Part shown: piece by piece, positions 10,083 to 20,772 of the stretch
Layout of the letters: the number at the start of each line of letters is the position of its first letter
How positions within the stretch are numbered: the first letter of the stretch is position 1
DNA from: Combretum micranthum
Taxonomy: Eukaryota > Streptophyta > Magnoliopsida > Myrtales > Combretaceae
Direction: 5' to 3'
Length of the DNA stretch: 64,000 nt
Assembly: GCA_024138025.1 (NCBI GenBank)
Contig: JAMXBD010001402.1
Span: 124,001 to 188,000, forward strand
The notes under the pieces: model-generated
Database searches by the model: none
What the model was told of the DNA's origin: nothing
Seen by the model: only the letters and a program-made list of their open reading frames with translations
Program-made: the position numbers and the translations under genes

Positions 10083-10829
10083 GTCTCACTTGAGTCGTTT
10101 CAATGCATGAGCTCATAGTATAATTGTGTGCACTCATGAGTTACTAAATTTATTTGTAAATGTATCGAGGAATGTAAGCTGAGAACTACCATGCAAATTT
10201 ATTTGTAAATGTATCCTTCAAATATATGTTTATCCTTATAGGATTTCCAATAATTTAACCATATCTCTTTTGATATAACAAACAAGGATCCAACCCAATC
10301 ATATTCTCATGATGGTGCAGAATCTTGATATGTTGACCGCCCACTTTGGAATTTATTTTTTAGATAATATGAGTCTCAATAGTGCACATATAAAGACATG
10401 CATATCTTACTGGAGCCATGGGAGTTTATTTACTTTTCCTAATATTCAACAATAATTTTCTTCACTGCAACTCTTCCATATATGTATATATATAAATGTA
10501 TACATGCCTAATGCATCCATAAGTCTCCATATAATAATTGACATTTAACACCCACAATTAACTCCTTTGAAATTTGCTTATTTTCATTGCTTCTGAGATG
10601 TTACAACAAATATATTCATAGGTCGATCCATAATATCGGATGATTTTCTTGTTGGCTGAATAGAAAATGCGCCCTTTCAGTTCTATGCCTTTAAAGTTCC
10701 TCTGTCTTTATCTTTGTAGATTTACGATGCGACCTTTGGTATGAACTGTAACAATCATATGATAATGTAACTGCTCCACATTAAAAAGAGAATTCATTGT
10801 CACTTGTAACTACCAATGTAGGAATGAAA

Positions 10830-10975
10830 TAACTCAAATTTCAGTATTGAATTCGTAATCATGAGTATTAAATTTGTAACTGCTAGTTTTGAATGTGTAA
10901 CCGACAATATTGAATTTGTAACTGCCAGTGTTAAATTTATAACCACCAGTGTTGAATTTGTAACTACCGGTGTAG
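10830..10975. repeat. 24-bp minisatellite (right arm)
   Basis: Inverse counterpart of 8530-8690, about six units of the type AATTTGTAACTGCCAGTGTT with variants. Confidence 0.85.
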
Positions 10976-11546
10976 GAATGAGATGACTCAAATTCCTATG
11001 ATTTTCATATAAAAAGAGGGATATCTTGCATCCTTTGCAATTGCTATTGTAGTCGTAATGAATGTCCATCCGTTTTCTCACGTATATAATAAATGCCTTT
11101 ATGATGGACTGATCAATAATCAATGCCTTTATGATGGGCTGATCACATGCCGTAATGAATGTCTTGCATTCCAAAACCACTTATGTATTATTGCCACTTT
11201 ATTCCAAAATGTTAGCACAATCATCTGGTCCACCAAATCATTAATTTGATCCCATACTAATCTTCTTCACTTAATCTATATATAACAACTGCACAGACTA
11301 GTAATCATATTATTAACTTTCTTTCTTATGCATTTGATTTTCTTTTCTTTGCAGGATTTACTTGTTAGTAGGCATCGAGACATTATTAAGCAACAGATGA
11401 AGTAATCATCAAGTGGCTTTTCTCAACAGCCATTCATCTTCTACCGAGACGAGGGTTAATCATCGCAACCATCGAGTGGCTTTTCTCAACAGCCATTTGT
11501 CATCCATCAAGCTTATAGCTTACTCAGTGCTATAAGGTTCTCGAAG

Positions 11547-11867
11547 ATGGCATCACGAATCACGGATACCATTAACCTAAAAGATTTATTACTACGAAAT
11601 GGCCAACCTCCTCCAATTCCATCTCCTCGCAGCAATTGGGTTGATCAAACAACTTCTGAAGATTTATTTTGGAGGAAGATCAAGAAGAGAGATACATGTG
11701 CCCCAAAACATTCTGATGACTCCTATCATTTCATTGAGCCAGAGCCAAATCCAACTAGAAGAGAAGTCATCGCAGCAAACTCAGTGTTGCGGTTCCATAA
11801 CGAAAGAAAGGAACTACCACTCTTCCATATTCAATTCGCTTTTCTCAAGGATCCACCACGTGGATGA
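11547..11867 (+). CDS. Uncharacterised 106-aa open frame in the palindrome arm
   Basis: Starts MASRITDTINLKDLLLRNG and ends in LFHIQFAFLKDPPRG, with a basic middle (WRKIKKRDTC) and EPEPNPTRREVIAANSVL. It is fully open here, whereas the left-arm copy (6591-6255, minus) has several stops. After the stop, a frame like WVDDITNQLEYV continues with a shift. Position 1.5 kb downstream of the primer-binding site fits an element-encoded leader or gag-like ORF, but no known domain is visible. A TTTGCAG acceptor-like sequence at about 11350 precedes it. Product and expression are unknown. Confidence 0.4.
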   Translation: MASRITDTINLKDLLLRNGQPPPIPSPRSNWVDQTTSEDLFWRKIKKRDTCAPKHSDDSYHFIEPEPNPTRREVIAANSVLRFHNERKELPLFHIQFAFLKDPPRG

Positions 11868-11914
11868 AGCGACTAGGTAGACGACATCACCAACCAACTA
11901 GAGTATGTGCAGTA

Positions 11915-12030
11915 ACGCGAAACTTCCTATTGAAGGTTAAGTGTCGCTAACTCAATGTGACACTCCCTATTGAAGGCCAAGCATCGTGAACTCAGTGTGA
12001 CACGCCCTATTGAAGGCCAAGGATTGTGAG
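11915..12030. repeat. Tandem repeat, about 3 copies (right arm)
   Basis: Units CCCTATTGAAGGCCAAG...CTCAGTGTGACA are inverse counterparts of the 40-bp units at 6067-6226. Confidence 0.75.
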
Positions 12031-12402
12031 CGGTGCGTATCACCACCAACCAATGGTAATTTCCAGTAATTGAACCCATATCGCATGCCAATTCCGGGGA
12101 TACATTGAAGTTGTATGCACCATATAAAGCAATCACTATGTAGCAAATATCATGCTACGATGTTGTATCCATGAAGTGCTACATGGGAAGGACGTGGAGT
12201 GTCATATAAGGGTAACTTCATCAAGTGAAGAGTTCAAGCATTAATTTCCTTGACTTTGCATAAGGAGAGTATCGCGTATAAGGATTGCATAGTGTTAACC
12301 TCTACATAGAGTAAGCACCTTGTGTAGCATCAACCCTTCTGCACAGTGAGTCCTACGCATAGCCAGCACCATATACAAATTTGAGTCATTTGGTCTTTGA
12401 TA

Positions 12403-13261
12403 CCAAATAATACGAATTTGAGGGGTTTAGAAATTCTTCACTTCAACATATTAGGATACCCGAACTTTTTAGGTTTTTCTAAATACATAAACTCTGAAAA
12501 TCTAAAGGATATCGATGAAATCGCAATTCGATAGATGCCATGAATCACAAAATCAAACTGGTTTTGTGTTTGAATCATAGAACAATATAACCCACGTTCT
12601 ACAAATCTCACACGGCATCAAAAGAATCTGAATATTTCAATCAACGAGAATGGATAAAGGGAATCACAATCTCTCAATATTATTGAACAATTGCAATTCA
12701 TGCAATTACAAGGTCTTACCAACAAGAACTCAAATAACTCTCACAAAGGAGGAGCTTTCTCTCAAAGGAAGTAACCTAAAACTTGTATATATAAATTACA
12801 AACCAAATGACCTATATATAACAATAACAAAGGAAACTTAAAAGACTTAAAAATAAATACAATAAATGACCCTATTAATAATAATAGCTAAAGGAATACA
12901 AAAAGACAAAATTAAAACGTCCACGAATTACATAAAAGCCGACAGCTTATATCTTGAACGCTGGCGGCTTATATATTCTACAAGGGGCGGTGTAAGCTTC
13001 GGCTTTAAAATTTCACAATCTAGGATGCTTCAATGCCGGTGGAAGGCCAATGGTATACCATGATACACCGACGACGTAGGGCTTCAAGGCCGGCGGCTTC
13101 AAGGCCGGCGGCTTAAGGCAGGCGTAAGTTTCCTACAGCCTTTTATCGGCTTCTTTCTTCCTTGTTGAATTCACAAGCTTCGTTATTCCATTATGCAATC
13201 GAGTTTTCCCACATGCATTTGATGCTCGATCCTTTCTTGGTGTCAAATTTGCTTGGTCTTG
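12403..13261 (-). repeat. Primer-binding site and LTR of a truncated minus-strand gypsy element
   Basis: GGTCTTTGATACCAAA at 12400-12415 is the inverse of an initiator-Met-type site, and the LTR end (inverse of ...TTCGTATTA) follows. The body contains repeated GGCCGGCGGCTT motifs near 13085-13115, as in the related LTR at 42.6 kb. The exact LTR start near 13260 is uncertain. Everything internal to the primer-binding site has been replaced by the inverted-repeat arm. Confidence 0.6.
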
Positions 13262-13557
13262 ATGCATCCGCATCACTATATAAACCCATTACATATATAT
13301 ATTAGACATCTTTTAAATTTCACAATCTTGGGTTCTTGAAGAACTCTCTCTGAACTTATTAGATTTCACGTGATGTTCATCTAGACTTATCAATCGGTTT
13401 TTCCATCATCGATTGTGGCATCTTCCTTTATACCAATGTTCTTGTTTATCTAAGCAACGGGTCGTAGTTCTCCCATGCAATTCTTTTTGGATCTTGGGTT
13501 TTTTTAATTTCCAATTTAGGTAACAGGTTTTATCACAGGTTGGTGTGGTTCATATCA
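13262..13557 (+). repeat. Plus-strand LTR fragment converging on the previous LTR
   Basis: Contains a TATA-like CTATATAAACCC at 13276 and the family's terminal ...GTGGTTCATATCA at 13557, matching the inverse of the LTR end at 42208. The region just before it (CTTGGGTT...ATTTCCA) also matches that LTR. No primer-binding site follows, so the element is truncated at its LTR end. Confidence 0.5.
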
Positions 13558-15162
13558 CTCCCTCTCATGTGCCCTTTCTCAAACTTTTCATGGACTCGTT
13601 GCCAAAACTTCTATAATAGTTTATTGTTTCAAACAATCGAATCTTTACTAAACCTTAACTATGCGTAATTAAAAGCTTATCATCATTTTGCTTCAATTTT
13701 TTCCCATAAGCATGATCATCCCCATTTTCATTATCATGCTTATCTTCTATTTTTTGTGTGTAGAATATTGTGGGTATTATGAGCTTATACTAATTTGTGT
13801 TTGTGGTGATTGATCGAAATTCGCTTGCAGTAGAGAATTTCTAATCGAATTGTATGGTTGAGAGTTTTTAAGTGAAAATTAAGGAATACATTGAAAATAT
13901 GACGTTGTCAAGCTTCTTGGATTACGACTAAAATTTTGTAGGCTTTGGCTCATAATTGGAAATTTTGGAAGGCATTGCATATTATAGAAACCTTGGAAAA
14001 ATGCACCAAATGGAAGATATGATTCAACTTATAAGATATGTGGTGTTTGGAAATTTTGTGAGTTTGGTGAATTATCGTATAGCAATGTTTTAGAATTATT
14101 TAGGCCCATGTATAAGCACAATTTATGAATTGAAAGATTTTTGGAATAGTAACACATTGTAATGAATTTTAATTGAGTAAAAAACTTGTAAATTTTCATA
14201 TATTTATAAATGAAGAAATATATATACAAAAAAAAAATTTTTAAGCCATTGCCAGCCACATTTCATTTTGGCTAGAGCGACCATAAATTATTTACAGATA
14301 AAAAAATGGTTATTTTTCAATTTTTGATTATGGCTAGAATGGCCATCTCTTTTATTTTTTAAAAGGCATTATGGAGTAGTGTCAAACTTTAGACCAATAA
14401 AAAATAAAATCACAAATTGGTTGATAAAGTAACTTTAGATGTCAGACAACTTTACAAGGTGGTTTGAGTTATTTATCCAATAAAGCGAGCTGATTAGCTT
14501 TGGTTGGCTACTTAGCCAAGTAACCCAAAAAGTGAGTTGTTTAGGTTATTTATTTGTTCATCTGTTTTTGGCACTTTTGATATAGCTGTGTATAATTTAT
14601 GCAATTTGGAACTTATAGAAATTTTTAAAAATCATATTAAGTACTTCCTAAGTAACTTATGGATAAAGTAATGAGTTTCTGAGAAATGAGAGTTGCTTAC
14701 GATACTGACGTGACATGTTAAATAATTTAAATAACTCATGAATAAAATAATGAGTTTCTTAGTAGATAAAATTACTTAAGATGCTATTGTGACATGTTAA
14801 GTAACTTATTAAGTAATTGATGGTTAGAGAGCTCTCACAAGATTAAAAATGAAGTATTCAAATAAAAAACTAATAAAATTTGAGCATTGAAACTATACTT
14901 TTTCAATGGCAAAATTAAAAAAAAAAGAAATATAATTTTTCAAAATAAATAAAAATGTAAATTATTTTTAGTTTAATTTTTAGCTAACCAAATAAATTCA
15001 TGTCGCTTTAGTTAAAATCCATACAGTATACAGATGGAGGGTCTTCAAAAGACAAAATAACAGCCAAACGAAATACAGAAACCCTCTGCAACCTTGAACC
15101 CTTCACTCTTGCCTCGCAGAAGTTTCACATATACCGCATACCTCAATACGTCCGGCTAAAAA
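13558..15162. other. AT-rich spacer upstream of the methyltransferase gene
   Basis: No gene seen. An imperfect direct repeat of about 80 bp at 14648-14805 has two copies of ATAA(A)GTAATGAGTTTCT...GACATGTTAA. The gene's promoter should lie in 15000-15162, but no clear TATA box stands out. Confidence 0.5.
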
Positions 15163-15823
15163 ATGGCGAAGAAAAAGAAGAGAGCCGACTCAGAACCCGA
15201 ACTAGATAAGAAAAAGAAGAAGTGGCAGGAAGAGCGAAAGGAGGAAGACTTGAAATTTCAGAACCATTTACTCGATGGAGACTCTCACGTCGAGGTAGAA
15301 GAAGAACATAAGACAAGAAAGAAGAAGATAGAGAAAGGAAGCAAGAATAAGAACGAAAATGATGATGACGGCGGCATCACCAAGTTCAGAGAAGTCCCTA
15401 CCGTTAGTATCGCAGTCCCTGGTTCCATCATCGACAACGCTCAGTCTCTTGAGCTTGCCACTCGCGTACTCTTTCTCTCTCCTAGGGTTTTACTTCTTTT
15501 TAATTAAGTGTTTGGGCTTTGACTTGTTGTCATTTGATCAGCAAGGCCTTAAACGTTATTTGTTAATTCTATTTGTGTTTTTTTCCCCCTTCACAGTTGG
15601 CTGGTCAAATTGCTCGTGCAGCGACAATATTCCGGATTGATGAGGTCTCTGATCTTGTTGTCGTATGCTTCATTTAGAATGCTGGAATTTCGTTAGATCC
15701 GTAGAATCGACTATCGAGAGCTGTATATGTGTCCGGCTTCTAGTAATGTTTGATTTGAAATAGTCAAGTTTTACCTGGTAATCAGGTGCAATAAAAGTAG
15801 AACTTGCTAGCAGTAGTTACTAT

Positions 15824-16303
15824 TTATTCGGTAGAGGTAAAAGTAGTGGCTGGCCGTTCACAGGCGAAACCGAGGGGGCTGTTCCCCGCGGTAGGATCTT
15901 CTTACTTAAAGGAAGGAATTCGTCAAATATATTTTCCTTTATTTTTCTTTTTATAAGGTGATCTTCCCCCTTTAATCGAAAAAGTAATCAGCTGTTAACA
16001 GCCACTGGTGGTGGATGATGTCAGGGTCATTGAGACGAGAAAGGTATGTCAGGCCGGTTTTACTTATTCGGTAGACGTAAAAGTAGTGGCTGGCCGTTCA
16101 CAGGCGAAACCGAGGGGCTGTTCCCCGCGGTAGGATCTTCTTACTTAAAGGAAGGAATTCGTCAAAAATATTTTTCCTTTATTTTTCTTTCTATAAGGTG
16201 ATCTTCCCCCTTTAATCGAAAAAGTAATCAGCTGTTAACAGCCACTGGTGGTGGATGATGTCAGGGTCATTGAGACGAGAAAGGTATGTAAGGCTGGTTT
16301 TAC
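15824..16303. repeat. 240-bp tandem duplication in intron 2
   Basis: Two near-identical 240-bp copies (15824-16063, 16064-16303), starting TTATTCGGTAGA and including CTGGCCGTTCACAGGCGAAA, a CCCCGCGG stretch and TAATCAGCTGTTAACAGCC. The unit is more GC-rich than the surrounding intron. Differences are few, so the duplication is recent. No coding content is recognised. Confidence 0.9.
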
Positions 16304-17785
16304 TTATAAGGAAAAATCAATATTGAAATGCTTAAGGAAAAAGTTAGGCCTGGCCTCTCATTGTGATGGTGTAGGAGCCGTGTCCTTGTTGTAAATGACA
16401 ATTGTTCGTAAAATGTTATAACATTTGACGGAAAAGGGATTTGTTATTCTCTATTTTCAGTGGAACATCTTCCATTGCCAAGTTTAATTACCACTGATTG
16501 ATGTCTAACATTTGGAAAAAAAAAAGAAGTAAGAACTTAAAAAAAACAACCTCTCAATGTAACATGGTGGATCACTTCATGTACTAATTTATGGTTTTTT
16601 TTAATGCTTTTGTATATTTCTAAAGGAACTGAGCCAAATTACCCAACCAAGAAAAAGTGATGGAGCCAGTTGACCTGGAGTATTTTATGTGTGCCCACGA
16701 AAGGAGATGCAATATTTCATTTTATTTTGGGAATAATGCATGGATTCTTGTTCCTATAGGTGGTGGTTTTCGATAACAAGTGTGGGAATGTTTCAGTCGA
16801 TCCAATGACAGAGAATGCTGATGAGAATGAAAGTGGTGCTGCATTCCTTATGAGAATATTGCAGTACTTGGAAACTCCACAATATTTGAGAAAAGCACTC
16901 TTTCCCAAGCACAATAGCCTGCGGTTTGTGGTGCGGAATCATTCTATATTAATGTTATGTTGTTACAGTTTGAGATGTACTTCTTTTACGGGCTGTTTGA
17001 CTAGCTTTTTACAGTAAATACAAATGTTGTTTTTAAATTTTTTTTTCTAATAAATTGTTTATTTAGAAATAATACAAATAAAAAAAAAGTTAGCAGTTCT
17101 CATGAAAAGATCAAATAGATTAAATATAAATCAAATATAGATACAAGTCAGATATATTTACACATATCGTTTCATACAGATGCAGATACAAATGAAAAAT
17201 AGATTATCCAAACAAAGTTGACTTTTCTCATAGAATAAGCGAAATTTTTTGCCTTATTGATTTGCAGGGTATGCTACCTCCACTTGATGCTCCACACCAC
17301 TTGCGAAAGCATGAATGGGCTCCATATCGGGAAGGTACCCATTTAAGTTTTAAAAAGAAAAGAGCCATTTTAAATTGTTTTAGTGGTTTGTGCTTCATAG
17401 ATCCAGAACAATTGTACTTAACCACAATAAGACTGGTTCACACTGAAACCCTTGTTTTTGAAAATTTAGTCCTTGGTCCAAAGAAGTTGTACATAGAGAG
17501 AGGCATCTCATCGAGAAACTGGCGATAGCCATAGATTCTGTTGGCCGTGAAGATATTGTTAATGAAAGAACTTAAAATGCTGCATTTTTGTGACCTAGTT
17601 CTGCTTATGTTGGAGGCTTGCCTGATGACTTAACAGGTGATTTGGAAAACCTTGGATGGAATATTAACTCACCATTTTCAATCATTATCCTTCATTTTTA
17701 AAAAATATTTTTCCCCTAGTGGAGACGGCCTTTGATACTAATAAAATTTTGACACCTGTTTTAATAATTACTGAAAATTTCCTTT

Positions 17786-17992
17786 GGAAATGTTTTTTTT
17801 TTTTTTTATAATGATGGATGGGCACGGCCATATTAAGACTAGGCTACCTCCGGGCACATGAATCACCGTACAAGATCCATGTATCAAGTAAGAATAGCTT
17901 GTGCTATGTAGGGACCCCAAGAAATATCCATTGTGGGTTTTGAACGTAGGACCTTATGCAAATTGTCATGATGTGTCCTAATCCTTGACTAA
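17786..17992 (-). mobile_element. SINE-like retroposon in intron 4
   Basis: About 207 bp flanked by 13-bp direct repeats GAAAATTTCCTTT (17773-17785 and 17993-18005). A run of about 15 T at 17803 marks the A-tail on the minus strand. On the minus strand a degenerate B box (GTTCAAAACC) lies near 17940. Long target duplications plus an A-tail indicate LINE-mediated retroposition; family unknown. Confidence 0.6.
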
Positions 17993-18610
17993 GAAAATTT
18001 CCTTTAGTTGGTATTACCCTTTATTGCAATCACCAGATCTCAATAGCTTTTTCCATTTATTTGACTTGTCTTGACTGATGACTTGATAGGTATCACACTA
18101 AAACAAAGAGTGCCAAATTCATCTGGAACGCTAGTTGATGTGGGCTTAAATAAGGTACAGAAGTAGCCCACACCTTGATAACCGTTTTAATGCTATGGAA
18201 AGTATCCTGTAATGTTATTTCCATTTTCAGCTGTCTGCTCAGTCTAGTGTGTAATTTGCATACAATTCATGATATTATGATGAATTCCCTGGTTTATATA
18301 ACCTTTGACAAAGTAATAACCTTCATGATCCAAAAAAATTTCATCATCCAAAAAATAATCTTCAACATGCTGAAGGAAAAATTACCTTAAGCTGAAAGTG
18401 CTTAATTGCAGTTCCAGCAGACGATAATGTCTTATGATGTTGAGTTTGTTGAACATGTTTGTTTACTTTTTCCTTTCTTTGAGTAATTTATAATTATAAA
18501 AGTTTCATCTTATTTTATTCTAACTTATATTTCATTATTTCGTTTTAATGAGAAGCATGGATAATTACCAAAAGTCTTTACAAACTGGCATGAGATCAGA
18601 TAATCTTTAT

Positions 18611-18662
18611 CCCTCTCTCCCCCTCTCTCTCTCTCCCTCTCTCCCCCTCTCTCTCTCTCTCT
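18611..18662. repeat. CT microsatellite with adjoining T-tract
   Basis: Alternating CT with CCCT interruptions, then poly-T, within intron 5 of the methyltransferase pseudogene. Confidence 0.9.
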
Positions 18663-20772
18663 CTTTTTTTTTTTTTAATTTTTTTATTATTTTTTTTCGT
18701 GTGCGTCTTGTCCTGTAATTCTTCTGTTGTAACTTGTGTGTCCTCTTAAGTTTCTGGAATGACTTCCGCCTGTTTCTCTCATGAATTAACAAATCCTGTG
18801 TTCACATAGAATGTCATCATTGATCAAGTACTTGAAGCTGGAACTAGAGTCACTGTAACTATGGGTATGGATCGAAATCTGGATGCAGGTAAGCAAACTC
18901 ATATGGTTCTTCATATTGTTGTGACTGTTCTTGGACTATGCATGATTGTATAGATTCATCTGGTATTATTTCTTGAACTGATTGTTGAATTTCAAATGCA
19001 TCTTTATATTGCAACAAAATCAAGGTCTTGAATTGGTTATTGTTATTTTTTATCATTCTATTTCCTTTGACAGTTTGTATGTTGCATGCTTTGTATATGA
19101 TGCTATTTACTGATATTAAACCCAAACTTTGCATTATATTGTATTTATATAGTGTTGTCGCACCAAGTTGTTGCGCCCTCAAAGCCCTGGGAGGAAGCAG
19201 GACTTTATTGGGGTTATAAATTCGTTATGCATCTAATATGAGTTCAGTGTTCAAGGATTGCCCTTATAAGGTATGGGGCTTTCATTCATATATTTGTATA
19301 ATTTCTTTTTTCTAATTGGAATTGTACTTCTCTAGAGCACATTCCTAATTCTCAGCTTAGTTGTCTACTCATTTCCAGGATGGTTATGACTATTTATAGG
19401 GACCTCAGAGCATGGCCTAACTATCCGCTCAATGGAGCTTGAGATACCTACCTTCAGGTATGTTTCTCCTGATAGTCAAATGAGAGTGAGTTTGTGAGGA
19501 TTCCTTCTGCTGATATTTTTCCCCCATTCTTTTATGTCTTGGCTTAAACCTTTTCTCATGTACTGTGGTATTGGAAGTTCTACAATGCTTTCCAAGTTTT
19601 ATCTTTTTGGTCATGTGACTGCATATCAAGAGCTGTAACCAAAACCTTATACTCGGAAAGCTTGGGTTCTTTGCATAATCATGAACTTTTGCATTTGTGG
19701 ATTGGCTGTGCTTTAACGCATTCTCCTTGGTTTATGTAGATTTTGGAATTTGATGTTGACAGCTAATTTCCTATTAATTTGACATTAAGTAAAACATGCA
19801 TTGATTTATCTGAAAAAGATTGCATAAAAGGAAGAGGCTCTGAAATTAGAAAGCAGTAGGCTTATCTTTTTCTAGTCCGATTCAGTATTTCTGCAGTTTT
19901 CTTTTTCCTACCTCTTCATCTATTTTGGTTTTTACTTTTCTTTACTAAAGATCATTAACCCTTGGTTATATATTATGATTTCACCCTTTTCTGATAATGA
20001 GCTTTTGCATATAATTTCACAGGCATTTGTTGATTGCTTTCGGTGGCCTGGCTGGATTAGAATGTGTTTGAAGAAGATTCCAACTTAAAGGTACAAATTA
20101 TACCAATTCTTTCATTTGGATTTGCATTCCAAGGTCATGGTTCTTGAAGCCTTTTTATGAAGCCTTGTGTTTAGCTTGGATGCCTCAAATTGAGGTGTAA
20201 AGTCCCCATCTTTCTTCTCAGGTTCTCAGATCTTCCCCTGAGCTCTTGCATAAAAGCCATGTGCCTGGCTGGCAGTGCCAGATCCACATGTTGGTCTCAT
20301 TGCCTTGTGTGTGTCTCCATGCAGCGAACCTTAGATAGTTGGTCCTGAACCACCTCGTTTATTCATGTACTGTGGCTCTCCAAAACCCGTAACTGCAATT
20401 TAGTAATTTGGGGACTTCTGAATTTATTAGTATATGTTAGTGGATGATTCTTAAAAGAGGTGCACATCATGGGATAAGTGATTGGATAGGAATTAAGCAT
20501 AAATTTACCAACTTTCCTCTCTTGTGGTCTCAGGGGAAAAATGTTCGCCAAATATTCCACAAATATCTGAACACTTGTCCCCATCAAGGAAGTAGAACGA
20601 TACGGACAGAGGTACTAGCTTTTAGAAATTTCCATATATCTGCTAAGTGCTAAATATACCTTGTTCTGTGCTTGACCCAAACCATTGTTTGCAGGAAGCT
20701 ATCTTCATATCTCTACAATATTTTCAGGAGCCGATAGCCAGGGCATTGCAAAATAATGGACTTCAAGGCTAG

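Larger units (their letters stand above)
10080..12366 (+). repeat. Right arm of the giant inverted repeat
   Basis: Inverse of 5650-9449 without the SINE composite. It starts at the primer-binding site and runs outward to CTACGCATAGCCAGCACC, where it is cut by a minus-strand LTR element fragment. The empty site for the left-arm insertion is at about 11020-11035 (TCTTGCATCCTTTGCAATTG). Confidence 0.9.
15163..20772 (+). pseudogene. SPOUT-family RNA methyltransferase homologue (11 exons, three frameshifts)
   Basis: Homologue of the C9orf114/SPOUT1 putative RNA methyltransferase family, from recognised motifs. Exons: 15163-15465, 15597-15644, 16760-16930, 17268-17334, 18090-18154, 18810-18888, 19153-19270, 19379-19457, 20023-20090, 20534-20611, 20695-20772; every intron is GT-AG and phases agree. 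The N-terminus is lysine-rich, nuclear-type. Family motifs: TVSIAVPGSIIDNAQS (exon 1), LAGQIARAATIF (exon 2), LETPQYLRKALFPKH (exon 3), PPLDAPHHLRKHE (exon 4), and NTCPHQGSRTIRTE (exon 10), part of the C-terminal knot and cofactor region. Exons 7 and 8 each lack one base (near 19219 and 19394) and exon 9 has one extra T (near 20075). Without these the length would be 384 residues, near the usual size. Recent decay or assembly indels cannot be told apart here. Confidence 0.9.

Noticed and set aside
11058..11249. 63-aa frame in the right arm as a gene
   Set aside because: Not conserved in the left arm and without protein-like features.
16760..17017. 85-aa frame read as an independent gene
   Set aside because: It is exon 3 of the methyltransferase pseudogene (16760-16930) read through into intron 3.
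18607..18792. Arg/Glu-rich minus-strand open frame
   Set aside because: Translation of a CT microsatellite inside an intron.
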